Positions 42,618 through 51,259 of a stretch of DNA of 57,421 nt are shown in pieces; positions within the stretch are counted from its first letter, which is position 1; every line of letters starts with the position of its first letter. The translations under genes were made by a program, and so were the position numbers. The stretch lies in contig CAMJGE010000012.1 of the NCBI GenBank assembly GCA_946405145.1, positions 1 to 57,421 on the forward strand, read 5' to 3'. Source of the stretch: an uncultured Prevotella sp. (lineage in GTDB: Bacteria > Bacteroidota > Bacteroidia > Bacteroidales > Bacteroidaceae). The notes under the pieces are model-generated. The model was not told where the DNA came from, did not search any database, and was given only the letters and a program-made list of their open reading frames with translations.

Positions 42618-43466
42618 CTACTGGAAACGGATGGCGAGCATGGTCAGGTCGTCGCTTTGTTCGGCTTTCATTGTAAACTGATGCACAGCCACTATGACGT
42701 TGTCAACAATCTCCTGGGGTTTCAACTGTTGCTTCATGCAGTCCTCCAGCACCTTTTGAGCACGTTTAGGTCCAAATTCCTCTCTTTTAGTATTGTTTGC
42801 CTCAGTCAGTCCGTCGGTATAGAGGAAGATGGTGCTGCCAGGAGTCAGCGTGGTATCCTGCAGGGTGAATTCCGCATCTTCCACAGGGCCGATGGGCTGA
42901 TTGGGGTCACAATCAAGCATCGTGAGCTTATCACTTAATATATAAGGTGGATTGTGAGCTGCGTTACAATATTGCAGACGACCTGTCGTCAGGTCGAGCA
43001 CCCCGAGGAAGAGGGTGAAGAACGCACAAGAGAAATTATCCTTGCTGGCAACTTCGTTGAGAGAATGTATGATGCGGGCAGGATTGCTTTCGTCGCGTGA
43101 GAAAGTCCACAACATCGAGTGGGCATAGGCCATGAGCATGGCCGCGGGGGCTCCCTTGCCACAGACGTCACCCACACAGAAGTAGAGCTTCTCGTCACGA
43201 ATCATGTAATCGAACAGGTCGCCTCCCATCTCACGGGCAGGTAACAGTGTGCCGTAAATCTCCACTTTATCAAAGACCTTGTGACCAAGCGGCATCATGC
43301 TCTGCTGTATCTGACTTGCAAGACGCAACTCGGAGGTGATACGATCCTTTTCTGAATTAGCCTTACGGAGTCGCTCCAACTCACGAGAGGTACGGTAATG
43401 GCTATAACCCAGTGCCAACAGGCCTGAGCCTGCGATAATATTAAAAATCTTACTTAGATATGACAT
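42618..43466 (-). CDS. Membrane-anchored PP2C-type (SpoIIE/RsbU) phosphatase
   Basis: 282 residues. One N-terminal membrane segment (about 7-22), then a short coiled coil (29-56) ending in the QIQQSMMP motif of RsbU-type enzymes, then the PP2C domain with AREMGGDLFDY (metal Asp83), GDVCGKGAPAA (Asp100), YTDGLTEA and a final SDDLTMLAIR. Such phosphatases dephosphorylate STAS anti-anti-sigma proteins. Its likely substrate is the STAS protein encoded two genes upstream in the same operon; the preceding gene ends 10 bp before it. Confidence 0.9.
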   Translation of the reverse strand: MSYLSKIFNIIAGSGLLALGYSHYRTSRELERLRKANSEKDRITSELRLASQIQQSMMPLGHKVFDKVEIYGTLLPAREMGGDLFDYMIRDEKLYFCVGDVCGKGAPAAMLMAYAHSMLWTFSRDESNPARIIHSLNEVASKDNFSCAFFTLFLGVLDLTTGRLQYCNAAHNPPYILSDKLTMLDCDPNQPIGPVEDAEFTLQDTTLTPGSTIFLYTDGLTEANNTKREEFGPKRAQKVLEDCMKQQLKPQEIVDNVIVAVHQFTMKAEQSDDLTMLAIRFQ

Positions 43467-43476
43467 ATTTTAATTT

Positions 43477-43872
43477 TTACATTTTTATATTTTTCACCAC
43501 CGTCAGGATATTCTCACCCCCTGAGTGTTCGTAGGTCACTGAATCCATATACTTGATAACCATAAAGATGCCAAGTCCGCCGATCTCACGGTCTTCCAGC
43601 GGTAAGGTAAAATCCGGTTCTTCCTTCTCAAGCGGGTTAAACGGCTTGCCACCGTCGTGGAAACGTAGTGTGATGCTCTTTTCATCGCGCATGATTTCCA
43701 CATCGAGATAATCAGAATTGGAATAATCAATAATATTCAGCACAATCTCTTCTACCACCACGTAGAGTTTTCTACATGGGTCATCCGCCGACGCCACTTC
43801 TTCATGTCTGATGATGGTATCAAGGATGTCAAGAGCCTTACCCTGAATAGGTTGAAAATGCAACCTGATCAT
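43477..43872 (-). CDS. RsbW/SpoIIAB-like serine kinase (anti-sigma factor type)
   Basis: 131-residue GHKL ATPase (HATPase_c_2). N box VVEEIVLNIIDYS, G1 box RFHDGGKPFNPL, and G2-like EIGGLGIFMVIKYMD. In partner switching this class phosphorylates its STAS partner and, when free, binds a target such as a sigma factor. No sigma gene is in the window, so its output is unknown. It stands between the STAS and phosphatase genes. Confidence 0.9.
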   Translation of the reverse strand: MIRLHFQPIQGKALDILDTIIRHEEVASADDPCRKLYVVVEEIVLNIIDYSNSDYLDVEIMRDEKSITLRFHDGGKPFNPLEKEEPDFTLPLEDREIGGLGIFMVIKYMDSVTYEHSGGENILTVVKNIKM

Positions 43873-43890
43873 AGCCTCAAAGCTTATTCG

Positions 43891-44301
43891 TTAATCATCG
43901 TCTTGTCCCAGTCTCATGGAGTAACACACCACATCGTTGTTGGCTGAGAACTCATCAAGCGACTTCTGGCTGCGTACTACTTTCTTATTGTCAACCTTCA
44001 GAAACTTGATAGAGGGAGCAAGGCCGATCATCTTGAGTGTATTATAAATCTCCTTGGCACAATTCACAAATACGATTTCCGGTTTATCACCCAACCTTTG
44101 CTTGGCAAAGTAAACCACTCTAAGTCCACTACTTGAGAGTGCCATCAGCTCTGAGGCATCGAAAACAACTTTCTCAATAGTCTCACCCATAAACTTGGCG
44201 AGCTCTTCCTGCAATACTGGTGCATTGGAAGTGATAAGATCCCTGCCAAGTGTGATCATCAGTACCGTACCGTTCTTTGATACTTTAAAATCATTATTCA
44301 T
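43891..44301 (-). CDS. STAS-domain protein (anti-anti-sigma type)
   Basis: 136 residues. STAS fold in the first ~100, with the phosphorylation loop FDASELMALSSSGLRVV; the conserved serine is among Ser56-58. A tail of about 35 residues (VVRSQKSLDEFSANND, ending LGQDDD) is longer than in SpoIIAA/RsbV. It is expected to be phosphorylated by the adjacent kinase and dephosphorylated by the PP2C protein, and so to switch the kinase between partners. Confidence 0.9.
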   Translation of the reverse strand: MNNDFKVSKNGTVLMITLGRDLITSNAPVLQEELAKFMGETIEKVVFDASELMALSSSGLRVVYFAKQRLGDKPEIVFVNCAKEIYNTLKMIGLAPSIKFLKVDNKKVVRSQKSLDEFSANNDVVCYSMRLGQDDD

Positions 44302-44322
44302 TTTGTTTACACGTTTATCTCA

Positions 44323-45018
44323 TTAATTGAAAAGAGCCTCGATCTCGGAATCGTGAGAGATCTCCATCTCACTGTTATCCGCATCCGATTCATCATACTG
44401 GTCATTGTACTCATTCAGATAGCGCTGGTAACCTTCCTCGATTTCGCTTTGCTTCTGCTCCAGCATCTTGTCACACTGGTCCTTTGCGGTATCGTATGCC
44501 TTCTTGAAGGCTTTCCTCGCCTCGTCGATTTCCAGAAGAGGCATCTGGGCATATACCTCTACGAGTCTGGGCTGCATTTCGGCATATGTGACATCCAGGT
44601 TTACCTTGCACTCTTTGTGGAAAATCTTCGCAGTCTCATCCAGCAGTTTGCGGCGGTTCTTATCTACCGGCGGCATGGTATAGAGCAGATGGCTTCTCTC
44701 CTCTCCCCCCTCATGCTCTGGCTTGTCGATCTTCAGTTCCATCTTGAACTCCGGATGCGCTTCGAAGATGCCGCTGATGATCTCCTGCAGATTGTTCCGG
44801 TTCTTTGGATAGACATCGAAGGAGAAATCGTCGGGCTTCATGATGTTTGCCACCTCTTCCAGATTGTACTCCGCGTCTGCCACAAAGACCGATACGGGCA
44901 TCAGGGCGGTTGGCTCTGCCTTGACGCAGAGGTTTGACAGCCGATAGTTGAACAGCATGATATAGCCATTCAGCTTTCTCGCGAGATCAGTTAACTCAAA
45001 TGTAATATAATTATTCAT
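44323..45018 (-). CDS. Unrecognised 231-residue protein in the spike operon
   Basis: I do not recognise this protein. The start at 45018 (MNNYITFELTDLARKLNGYI) is preferred over an in-frame GTG at 45033 that lies in a tandem repeat. No signal peptide or membrane segment. The N-terminal half mixes strands and helices; the C-terminal half is helical and charged (LLEIDEARKAFKKAYDTAKD, EQKQSEIEEGYQRYLNEYND) and ends in an acidic tail of Asp/Glu/Ser. Placed between the spike partner and the STAS gene, it could link the two modules, for example as an adaptor or chaperone; that is inference from position. Confidence 0.8.
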   Translation of the reverse strand: MNNYITFELTDLARKLNGYIMLFNYRLSNLCVKAEPTALMPVSVFVADAEYNLEEVANIMKPDDFSFDVYPKNRNNLQEIISGIFEAHPEFKMELKIDKPEHEGGEERSHLLYTMPPVDKNRRKLLDETAKIFHKECKVNLDVTYAEMQPRLVEVYAQMPLLEIDEARKAFKKAYDTAKDQCDKMLEQKQSEIEEGYQRYLNEYNDQYDESDADNSEMEISHDSEIEALFN

Positions 45019-45043
45019 AACTTCACTATTCACTTTTCACTAT
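45019..45043 (-). repeat. GTGAATAGTGAAAA tandem repeat in intercistronic gap
   Basis: The 25-bp gap, with a few bases of the gene before it, reads as two units of GTGAATAGTGAA on the coding strand. Confidence 0.5.
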
Positions 45044-47008
45044 TCACTCCTTCGGGGCATCCTCCGTCTTCAGCTTCGCACTCAGGCTGCCACCGCCACC
45101 GCCGGCACCCATGCCGTCCTGGATGTTAGGCGACTTGAACGAACTCTTCGCCTCAATGTTGTCGATGGTTGCCTTGGGAGCCTTCAGCTCGTCCTTCACC
45201 TCGGTCTTGCCGTAGATCTCGGTCTTGCTGCCGCCCAGAGAGGTATTTCCGCCGTCGAGCTGCACCAAGGCCTTGCCCTCGTCCTGCTGGATCTCCAGCG
45301 TCTTGTCGGCAAAGGCACCGATCTCTTCCGACATCACCTGCACCTTCTTCGACTTCACATCCTTCGACTTCGCACCCACATACATCTTCTCCGACACGAT
45401 GGTCATCGTACTGCCTTCCGCCAGCTTATCGTCAGTACGTTTCTCCTTCTCCACGTCCATCGACTTCATGCTGACAGCCTTGGCATTGATGCTTACGCTG
45501 CCCGTAGCCTTGCCTTCGGTATCGGTAGCCGACACATCGGTCTTCTCGGCACGGACAGACACCTTGCTTTCCGCCGTGAGGGCTTTCTCCTTCGCCTCGC
45601 CGTTCTCTATGTCGGTGTCGGTACTCTCCACGGTGAGGGTCTTCGAGTGTACGATGATGTCACCCTCCGAGGTGTAGTTCGCCTTGGTGATCTTACCTTT
45701 CTCGTCCACCTCCACGTTGGCGGAGTTTTCGGTAGATACCTCGATGGTCTTGGCACGCAGTTTGATCTTGCTGTCGTCAGTGAGCTGCTTCTCCTTATAT
45801 TTCTTGTCTGCCACCTCATAATCGACAGCCTCGATGGTGATGTTCTTCGATGTCAGCTTGAAGTCGCCCTCGGCAGTAAAGGCACCCTTCTCAAGTTTAC
45901 CCTTATCGTCGAACTTCAGATCAGCCGCGCCTGCCGTAGCCATCTCAATGTTCTTTGCCACAACGCTCACCCTGCCATCCTTGTTCAGCGTGCCTTCCTT
46001 ATCCAAGGAAGTGATGCCTACCGTGTTTGCCGCTATCGTGACACCCGATCCCTTGTTGTCGCGCAGGTTGTTCTCGCCGTCGGCAGATGTCAGGTTGATG
46101 TTCTCACCCGTGATGTTGACGACGGCACCCGTCGGCTTCTTCTTGAAGTCGTCGCCTTTCTTGATCTTCGACTTCTCGTCCTTGAAGCACTTCAGCCTGC
46201 GGTTGGTCTCTGCCAGCAGCGACAGGATCTCCGCATAGGCATAGGTCTCCTCGGTGATCGACATGGAGAGTGCCTCAATCTCTTCGGATGCCTTTCTGAT
46301 TTCCCGATAGTTAGTACGGACATTATCGTAGTCTTTTGCCAGCTTATCCCGCTTCTCTATCAGTTCCTCCAGCTCTTTCTGCAGATCCGTGAAGGATTTC
46401 TTATGGGCACTGGCCTGTTCTTTCAGGTAGTCTTTCTGTTTCTCAGTCTCGCTGATAAGGTCCGTCAGGCGCTTCTCACGGCTCTCCGCAGTCATGGCGG
46501 CATGCACGTCGATGGTCTTGTCGGCATGGATGCGCACCCCGCTGCCGCCAGTGGGGACAGCGGGGGCAGAGAATGTCCCTGACGCGTCATCGCTCTGAAT
46601 GATGATGTTACGCGCCTGACTGACCACCTCCGACAGCGATCCCACCACATGTTCCCGTCCGTCGGTGCCCGGGTCCTCGGCAATCTCACGGATGCTGGGC
46701 GCCCGGAGGTCCAGTCGTCCGCCCTCTCCGGCTCCCTCGACACCTACCTGGGTGCCGCGGACGATGACCTTGGAGCCTCCGGCAAAGAGGGTGCCGCTGC
46801 GATCTACGTTGCCGATGATGATCTCGGGTGCCGACAGCACCAGCCGCTGGGTATCGCGCACATAGCGGCCTTTCTGCAGTTCTGCCACCACGTCGAGCTT
46901 TATCTGCTGCATCTCCGCCTTGCACTTCCTGATCTCCGCCAGGTCTTTCTCTACGCTGCTCTCAAAGGTGGAAAGCTTCTTTTCCCATTCTTGAAATATA
47001 TAGTCCAT
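45044..47008 (-). CDS. Coiled-coil / beta-repeat protein, putative spike-associated
   Basis: 654 residues, not recognised as a named family. Residues 1-45 form a coiled coil; 50-170 contain short beta repeats (PEIIIGNVDRSGTLFAGGSK, VVGSLSEVVSQARNIIIQSD); about 175-280 is a long charged coiled coil; 295-600 is a regular series of beta strands of the type GxVxIxAKxVxMxS (for example KGSGVTIAANTVGITSLD, GRVSVVAKNIEMATAG). A glycine-rich tail GMGAGGGGGSLSAKLK follows. The strand pattern resembles the triple-stranded beta-helix of phage and VgrG needles. No signal peptide. It lies 56 bp after the VgrG-like gene in the same operon, so it is probably a structural partner. Confidence 0.8.
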   Translation of the reverse strand: MDYIFQEWEKKLSTFESSVEKDLAEIRKCKAEMQQIKLDVVAELQKGRYVRDTQRLVLSAPEIIIGNVDRSGTLFAGGSKVIVRGTQVGVEGAGEGGRLDLRAPSIREIAEDPGTDGREHVVGSLSEVVSQARNIIIQSDDASGTFSAPAVPTGGSGVRIHADKTIDVHAAMTAESREKRLTDLISETEKQKDYLKEQASAHKKSFTDLQKELEELIEKRDKLAKDYDNVRTNYREIRKASEEIEALSMSITEETYAYAEILSLLAETNRRLKCFKDEKSKIKKGDDFKKKPTGAVVNITGENINLTSADGENNLRDNKGSGVTIAANTVGITSLDKEGTLNKDGRVSVVAKNIEMATAGAADLKFDDKGKLEKGAFTAEGDFKLTSKNITIEAVDYEVADKKYKEKQLTDDSKIKLRAKTIEVSTENSANVEVDEKGKITKANYTSEGDIIVHSKTLTVESTDTDIENGEAKEKALTAESKVSVRAEKTDVSATDTEGKATGSVSINAKAVSMKSMDVEKEKRTDDKLAEGSTMTIVSEKMYVGAKSKDVKSKKVQVMSEEIGAFADKTLEIQQDEGKALVQLDGGNTSLGGSKTEIYGKTEVKDELKAPKATIDNIEAKSSFKSPNIQDGMGAGGGGGSLSAKLKTEDAPKE

Positions 47009-47064
47009 CTTACCCTTTTTACCTTTTTACCTTTTTACTTTTTTACCTTTTTACTTTTTTACCT
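47009..47064 (-). repeat. GTAAAAAG tandem repeats before the beta-repeat gene
   Basis: The whole 56-bp gap consists of GTAAAAAAGTAAAAAG-type units on the coding strand, ending directly at the ATG. Same unit as at 26629-26672. Confidence 0.7.
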
Positions 47065-50000
47065 TTACTTGATAGCCATCAGCTCTTTCTTCAGATGATC
47101 CATCGTGCCGATGTTCGAACTGCTCTCCTCATGCACGCCCTCTTTCTCGAAGTTCAGGGTCGTGTTCTCATGGTCGGAGAAGAGTATCTGACCGTCAGCC
47201 TTATCATTCCAGATGTCACGGTCAAAGGGGGATGCGAACTTCTGAAACGTTTTCTTAAACACACCCACAACACTCGCATGTAGCGTGCGCCTGTAATTGT
47301 CGTGGTTCTCGTACTTGGATTTGTCTAAGTTGAACACCGTGCGGTTCCAGTAGAATTCCTCCAGTATCCATTTTTTAGCCAGTATCTCATCTATACGGAG
47401 TCCACATCTGAAGTACTTGTCTTTCGCGTTTTCTGGGTTTTCGCCCACTTTGGAGACGAAAGCGAGCAACAACTTGCGCTTGAGCAACTTCTTGTTAGCC
47501 ATCGCAAACTGGTCAGTTTCCGGATCAGGCTCAGATACCTTGAACAGTTCGTCTTCTTTACCATTGGCGAACGCATTCATCCAGTCATCTGTCAATTTGC
47601 ACTTTTCATCCACCTTCTTGAGCGCTTCGGGACAACACTCGGCTACCCAGTCAAAATCTCCCAAATCCGGACGATCTTCATCCAGCATCTTAGTAAAATT
47701 CCTGATCTGTTTGTACACCTTGAAGGCACTCTCGCCATAGGCATCTCCATGCGTCTTCATGGCCGAGAACTTTGAAGAGAAGTCATCTACATAATCTTCT
47801 CCGTCATAGATAAGCCCCTGACTTTCAAAGCAGTCCTTATAATGCTCTTCTGTGATTACATTATCATTCCACTCATCTTGCTCTGATGCCAACTTTGCCA
47901 GATTCGGATTCTTGACATCCTTCAAGTTCGCTTCGCCTACATCTTCGTACTTTTCCCGCTTCTTGTGGCCGTCTGCCCACGATGTCTCATATTCGCCATA
48001 GTATTCATCTACCTTTTCACAGATATACTTCACACAAGCGAGCATGGCCTGGAAGAAATCCTCCTGTGACTTCTTCTTGTCTTCCACCTTTGCGGCATAG
48101 CGGTCACGGCGGATGGTGGCATTACCCTTGCCTGCCTCCAGCATCAGATAGCGCTTCGACTTGAGTTTCAACGTACCATCAACGGGACGCACGAAGACCT
48201 CGATGACATGGCGGATATACGACAGGTCAAGTATAGAAGCGAACATATACTTATTGAGTTCCTCCGGGAGTGCCTCGGCGAAAACGTCCGTAAAGAATTT
48301 GCCTGCTTGGTAAGCCCCACCTTCCGGGTCGCCGAGCCCCGGGTCTTGGATATTCTTCCCCGAGATGATGTTAACCTTGTTGCCAGCCTCCAGGTTGATG
48401 TTCTTACCCTTGATGGTGACATTGCCGTTGGGCGCACTGATGGTAATGCCCGAGAAGGCATTGATTTCCACCGTGCCGAAAGGTGAGTTGATCTCGATGG
48501 CGCGCTTGTGGCTCTTCATGTCAATCTCGTACAATCCATAGCGGTCACCGATATGGATACCACCTGTCAGATCCTTGACTTGCGGCAGGAGATTGGTGAA
48601 TGGCGCTCCCACTATCGTTCCCCACAATCCCAATCCCGGCGAGACTAAATTGGAAAGGAAGTTGGTGCCGCCTTCAGGGTCGGTAAAGGTGATATGATGG
48701 CCGTTGGGTGACACCATCGACATGGATACGTCTTTTCCCTGCAACTCAACGCCACGCTGACGATACATCTTTTCGTCGGGGGTAAGGATGTTCTTGGAGA
48801 ATACACTTCCCACGACATAAGGACGCTCCACGTTGTCGTTCTCAAAGTTCACCAGCACCTCGTCGCCTACCCTGGGACGGAAGAATGTGCCACCGCCTGG
48901 TGTAGCCATCGGGGTGACGACGCGCACCCACGGCGTAGCCATAGCGTTCACCTCCTTTTCAATCCATTCTTGCAGCTTCTTGCTTTCATCTTCCTTCTTA
49001 CTCTTCTCATCAGCGGCCTTTTCCTTGTCGGCATTTGCCTTCAGCAGCGCCTTATGCTCCTTCTCATATATCTTCTTATACTTACTGATGACCGTATTAT
49101 CCTCCTCAAGAACCTTATAGCCGGCACTGCCCTTCTTCTCGTCGTGCTCCTTGGCAGCCGCCTCAAAATCGGCAATCTCTGCCCTGATCTTTTTTATCTT
49201 GAGTTCCTGGATATCTTTTTCAAGCTCTTCGATCTCCTTATACCTCGGCTGAAGCAGCTCTTTACGCTCTTCTTTCGTGGCGCTTACATATTTCTTCAGC
49301 TCTTCGATATATTGTTTGGCTTTTGTCGCTTTCTTCAGAAGCTCTTCCAGCTCTTCTTTAAGGGTCAGGATCCTGATTTCCAACGTCCTGATCTTACCTT
49401 CTACCTCTTGCAGCTTTTGTCTTTCCGGACCTTTCAGTGACTGCCAGGGGAAGGCAACGCGCACACGTCCCTGGAACTTCGGGTCTTCATTGTCGGTCAC
49501 GAAGGCAGCCTGAGGTCCCACCTTCCGGATGACAGGCACCGGTTGCACGGGAGGAATGAACTTCTTGCCGTCATCATACCCAGGAATGGCATAGATCTTC
49601 AGCGAGCGCATACCTGAATATTTGTCGTCAGCCACCGTGCCGTATTTGTCGTAGTCACGGTTCCATGCCTCCTCGGAGATCTGCTCTATCTGGATGATGA
49701 CATAGGTATCGTTGAGCCCTTTGATCTTGATCTTCTGTCCTAACTTCACGTTGATAAAGTTGGTGCCCATGTTGACACACACAATCTTCCGCTGCTGTTC
49801 CTCTTCATGCAGAAGGATATCCTGATAGTATTTCAAGGTGGTCCATCCATCACTGTTCAGTGTACCGAACTGCACAGCTTTCTCTTCGTTGTATTGCTCG
49901 CTATTCTCTTTCACGATATCTATATACCGTGCGCCTTGACTAAGGTTATACGTGACCACCCTCAAATCAGCCAACATGGTGGGGATAGCTTCGCCTATCA

Positions 50001-51180
50001 GTCCTTCTACCGCAAGAAGCACAGCCATTCCACCGGCTCCGTCAAGTTCGTTGTTCAACAGGTTCTTGACGAATGGCATAATTCTCGACATCGCGATCTG
50101 GTCGGTATTGCCGTCATAGTGCAACTCACGCTTCCTATCGGTGAACTTGCCCGCATAGAGCGGGAAGATGTATTCATCCTGTGCCTGTTCGAGATTGCTC
50201 GAAGTAGCGGCGGGGAAGGCATCCGTGGGGAACCCGGTTTTCTCTTTGGCTATAGCCGAAAAATTCAGTTTGAGATATTTTTGGCCATTGTTGGATGCCG
50301 CGGCATCTGAAGACCCCTCTACAATGCCTTTTCCTTCTTTCACGCTGTCACGGGCATAGCCTCTGATTCTCAGCGGATCGACAGACCTCTCCTGTGCTGT
50401 CACCGTCACGAATGTCTCGATATTCACAAGCGGGTCGCTGTCCGGCAGACCCAGCACCAGTTTGCCGTTCTCGAAGTAGAGGTACTCTCCACAGCGGTTG
50501 GAGGTGCGCACCAGGAAGTCATAGAACGACTCATTATACTGCACCAGATAGGGGTGTATGAACTCCAGATCGGTGCCGGAAACGCTATATTTCAAATACT
50601 GTTGGCTTTTAACGTCGGTCTCTACCAAGGGAGTACCGTCAGACAGTATTCCGAAGTAGAGGCTCTCCGGCTGTAGGATTTCAGAGCCGAGCTTACGTGC
50701 CACGTATGCCTTGCTGTACTTATTGATGGTCATCAGCTTGTCCATGCTGAAGATACTCAGTTTCACATACATCTTTGTGCCATTGGTATCACTCTGCAGC
50801 TGAGGGGTCAACTCATACACATAACAGTTTTTGACAACGTTGCTTGCGACACCGTCTATCACGACGTCAAGCGTCACCTTCCTCTGCAGCAGCAGACTGC
50901 TCACGTCGTCGAACTGGGGCGCTTGAGTTGCTTGCTGGTATGTGTCGCTGGTATTGGCTTGCATGAAATCCATTTCAGCCTCTATCTCTGTGGGCTGATA
51001 GATCTTACGGTTGACCTTGATGCCGTGAAGTAACAGGTTATAGCTGTTGGTACCGCCGGAAAGTTCCAGTTGGCTCCCCTGGTTCAGTATGAGTTCCTCT
51101 GGCTGCTTGCCATCATAGGCAATGATGTCGCCGAAGGTCAGTCTATAAAAAAATTTTTTTTGATCTGATTCTGTAGCCAT
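47065..51180 (-). CDS. Giant VgrG-like spike protein with coiled-coil insertion and C-terminal extension
   Basis: 1371 residues. Residues 1-~550 resemble the gp27-like hub of VgrG/phage gpD proteins. The gp5-type OB fold starts at QGRVRVAFPWQ (570-580), is interrupted by about 165 residues of highly charged coiled coil (582-747), and resumes at TPWVRVVTPMATPGGGTFFR and PRVGDEVLVNFENDNVERPYVVGSVF (769-794). A beta-helix needle follows (SPFGTVEINAFSGITISAPN, NVTIKGKNINLEAGNKVNII, to ~942). The last ~420 residues are helical, acidic and unlike the needle, so they could be an effector or cargo domain. Typical VgrGs are 600-800 residues. No sheath, tube or baseplate gene lies in the window. First gene of the six-gene operon. 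Confidence 0.85.
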   Translation of the reverse strand: MATESDQKKFFYRLTFGDIIAYDGKQPEELILNQGSQLELSGGTNSYNLLLHGIKVNRKIYQPTEIEAEMDFMQANTSDTYQQATQAPQFDDVSSLLLQRKVTLDVVIDGVASNVVKNCYVYELTPQLQSDTNGTKMYVKLSIFSMDKLMTINKYSKAYVARKLGSEILQPESLYFGILSDGTPLVETDVKSQQYLKYSVSGTDLEFIHPYLVQYNESFYDFLVRTSNRCGEYLYFENGKLVLGLPDSDPLVNIETFVTVTAQERSVDPLRIRGYARDSVKEGKGIVEGSSDAAASNNGQKYLKLNFSAIAKEKTGFPTDAFPAATSSNLEQAQDEYIFPLYAGKFTDRKRELHYDGNTDQIAMSRIMPFVKNLLNNELDGAGGMAVLLAVEGLIGEAIPTMLADLRVVTYNLSQGARYIDIVKENSEQYNEEKAVQFGTLNSDGWTTLKYYQDILLHEEEQQRKIVCVNMGTNFINVKLGQKIKIKGLNDTYVIIQIEQISEEAWNRDYDKYGTVADDKYSGMRSLKIYAIPGYDDGKKFIPPVQPVPVIRKVGPQAAFVTDNEDPKFQGRVRVAFPWQSLKGPERQKLQEVEGKIRTLEIRILTLKEELEELLKKATKAKQYIEELKKYVSATKEERKELLQPRYKEIEELEKDIQELKIKKIRAEIADFEAAAKEHDEKKGSAGYKVLEEDNTVISKYKKIYEKEHKALLKANADKEKAADEKSKKEDESKKLQEWIEKEVNAMATPWVRVVTPMATPGGGTFFRPRVGDEVLVNFENDNVERPYVVGSVFSKNILTPDEKMYRQRGVELQGKDVSMSMVSPNGHHITFTDPEGGTNFLSNLVSPGLGLWGTIVGAPFTNLLPQVKDLTGGIHIGDRYGLYEIDMKSHKRAIEINSPFGTVEINAFSGITISAPNGNVTIKGKNINLEAGNKVNIISGKNIQDPGLGDPEGGAYQAGKFFTDVFAEALPEELNKYMFASILDLSYIRHVIEVFVRPVDGTLKLKSKRYLMLEAGKGNATIRRDRYAAKVEDKKKSQEDFFQAMLACVKYICEKVDEYYGEYETSWADGHKKREKYEDVGEANLKDVKNPNLAKLASEQDEWNDNVITEEHYKDCFESQGLIYDGEDYVDDFSSKFSAMKTHGDAYGESAFKVYKQIRNFTKMLDEDRPDLGDFDWVAECCPEALKKVDEKCKLTDDWMNAFANGKEDELFKVSEPDPETDQFAMANKKLLKRKLLLAFVSKVGENPENAKDKYFRCGLRIDEILAKKWILEEFYWNRTVFNLDKSKYENHDNYRRTLHASVVGVFKKTFQKFASPFDRDIWNDKADGQILFSDHENTTLNFEKEGVHEESSSNIGTMDHLKKELMAIK

Positions 51181-51205
51181 CGCGTCTTTTCTTTTTGATT
51201 GGGTA

Positions 51206-51236
51206 CAAAGTTAATGACGATCTGACCTGCCACAAG
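51206..51236 (-). promoter_or_regulatory. Promoter of the spike/partner-switch operon
   Basis: Minus strand -33-like CTTG (51233-51236), 19-bp spacer, -7 TAACTTTG (51206-51213); start near 51200, about 20 nt before the ATG at 51180. Confidence 0.55.
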
Positions 51237-51259
51237 TCAATGCCTATCCCTGATGTCCT

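Noticed and set aside
45647..46582. 311-codon open frame opposite the beta-repeat gene
   Set aside because: Antisense shadow produced by GC-biased third positions; hydrophobic nonsense without a start context.
42618..51180. A complete type VI secretion locus
   Set aside because: No TssB/C sheath, Hcp, TssE/F/G/K, ClpV or membrane-complex gene is seen; only spike-like genes.
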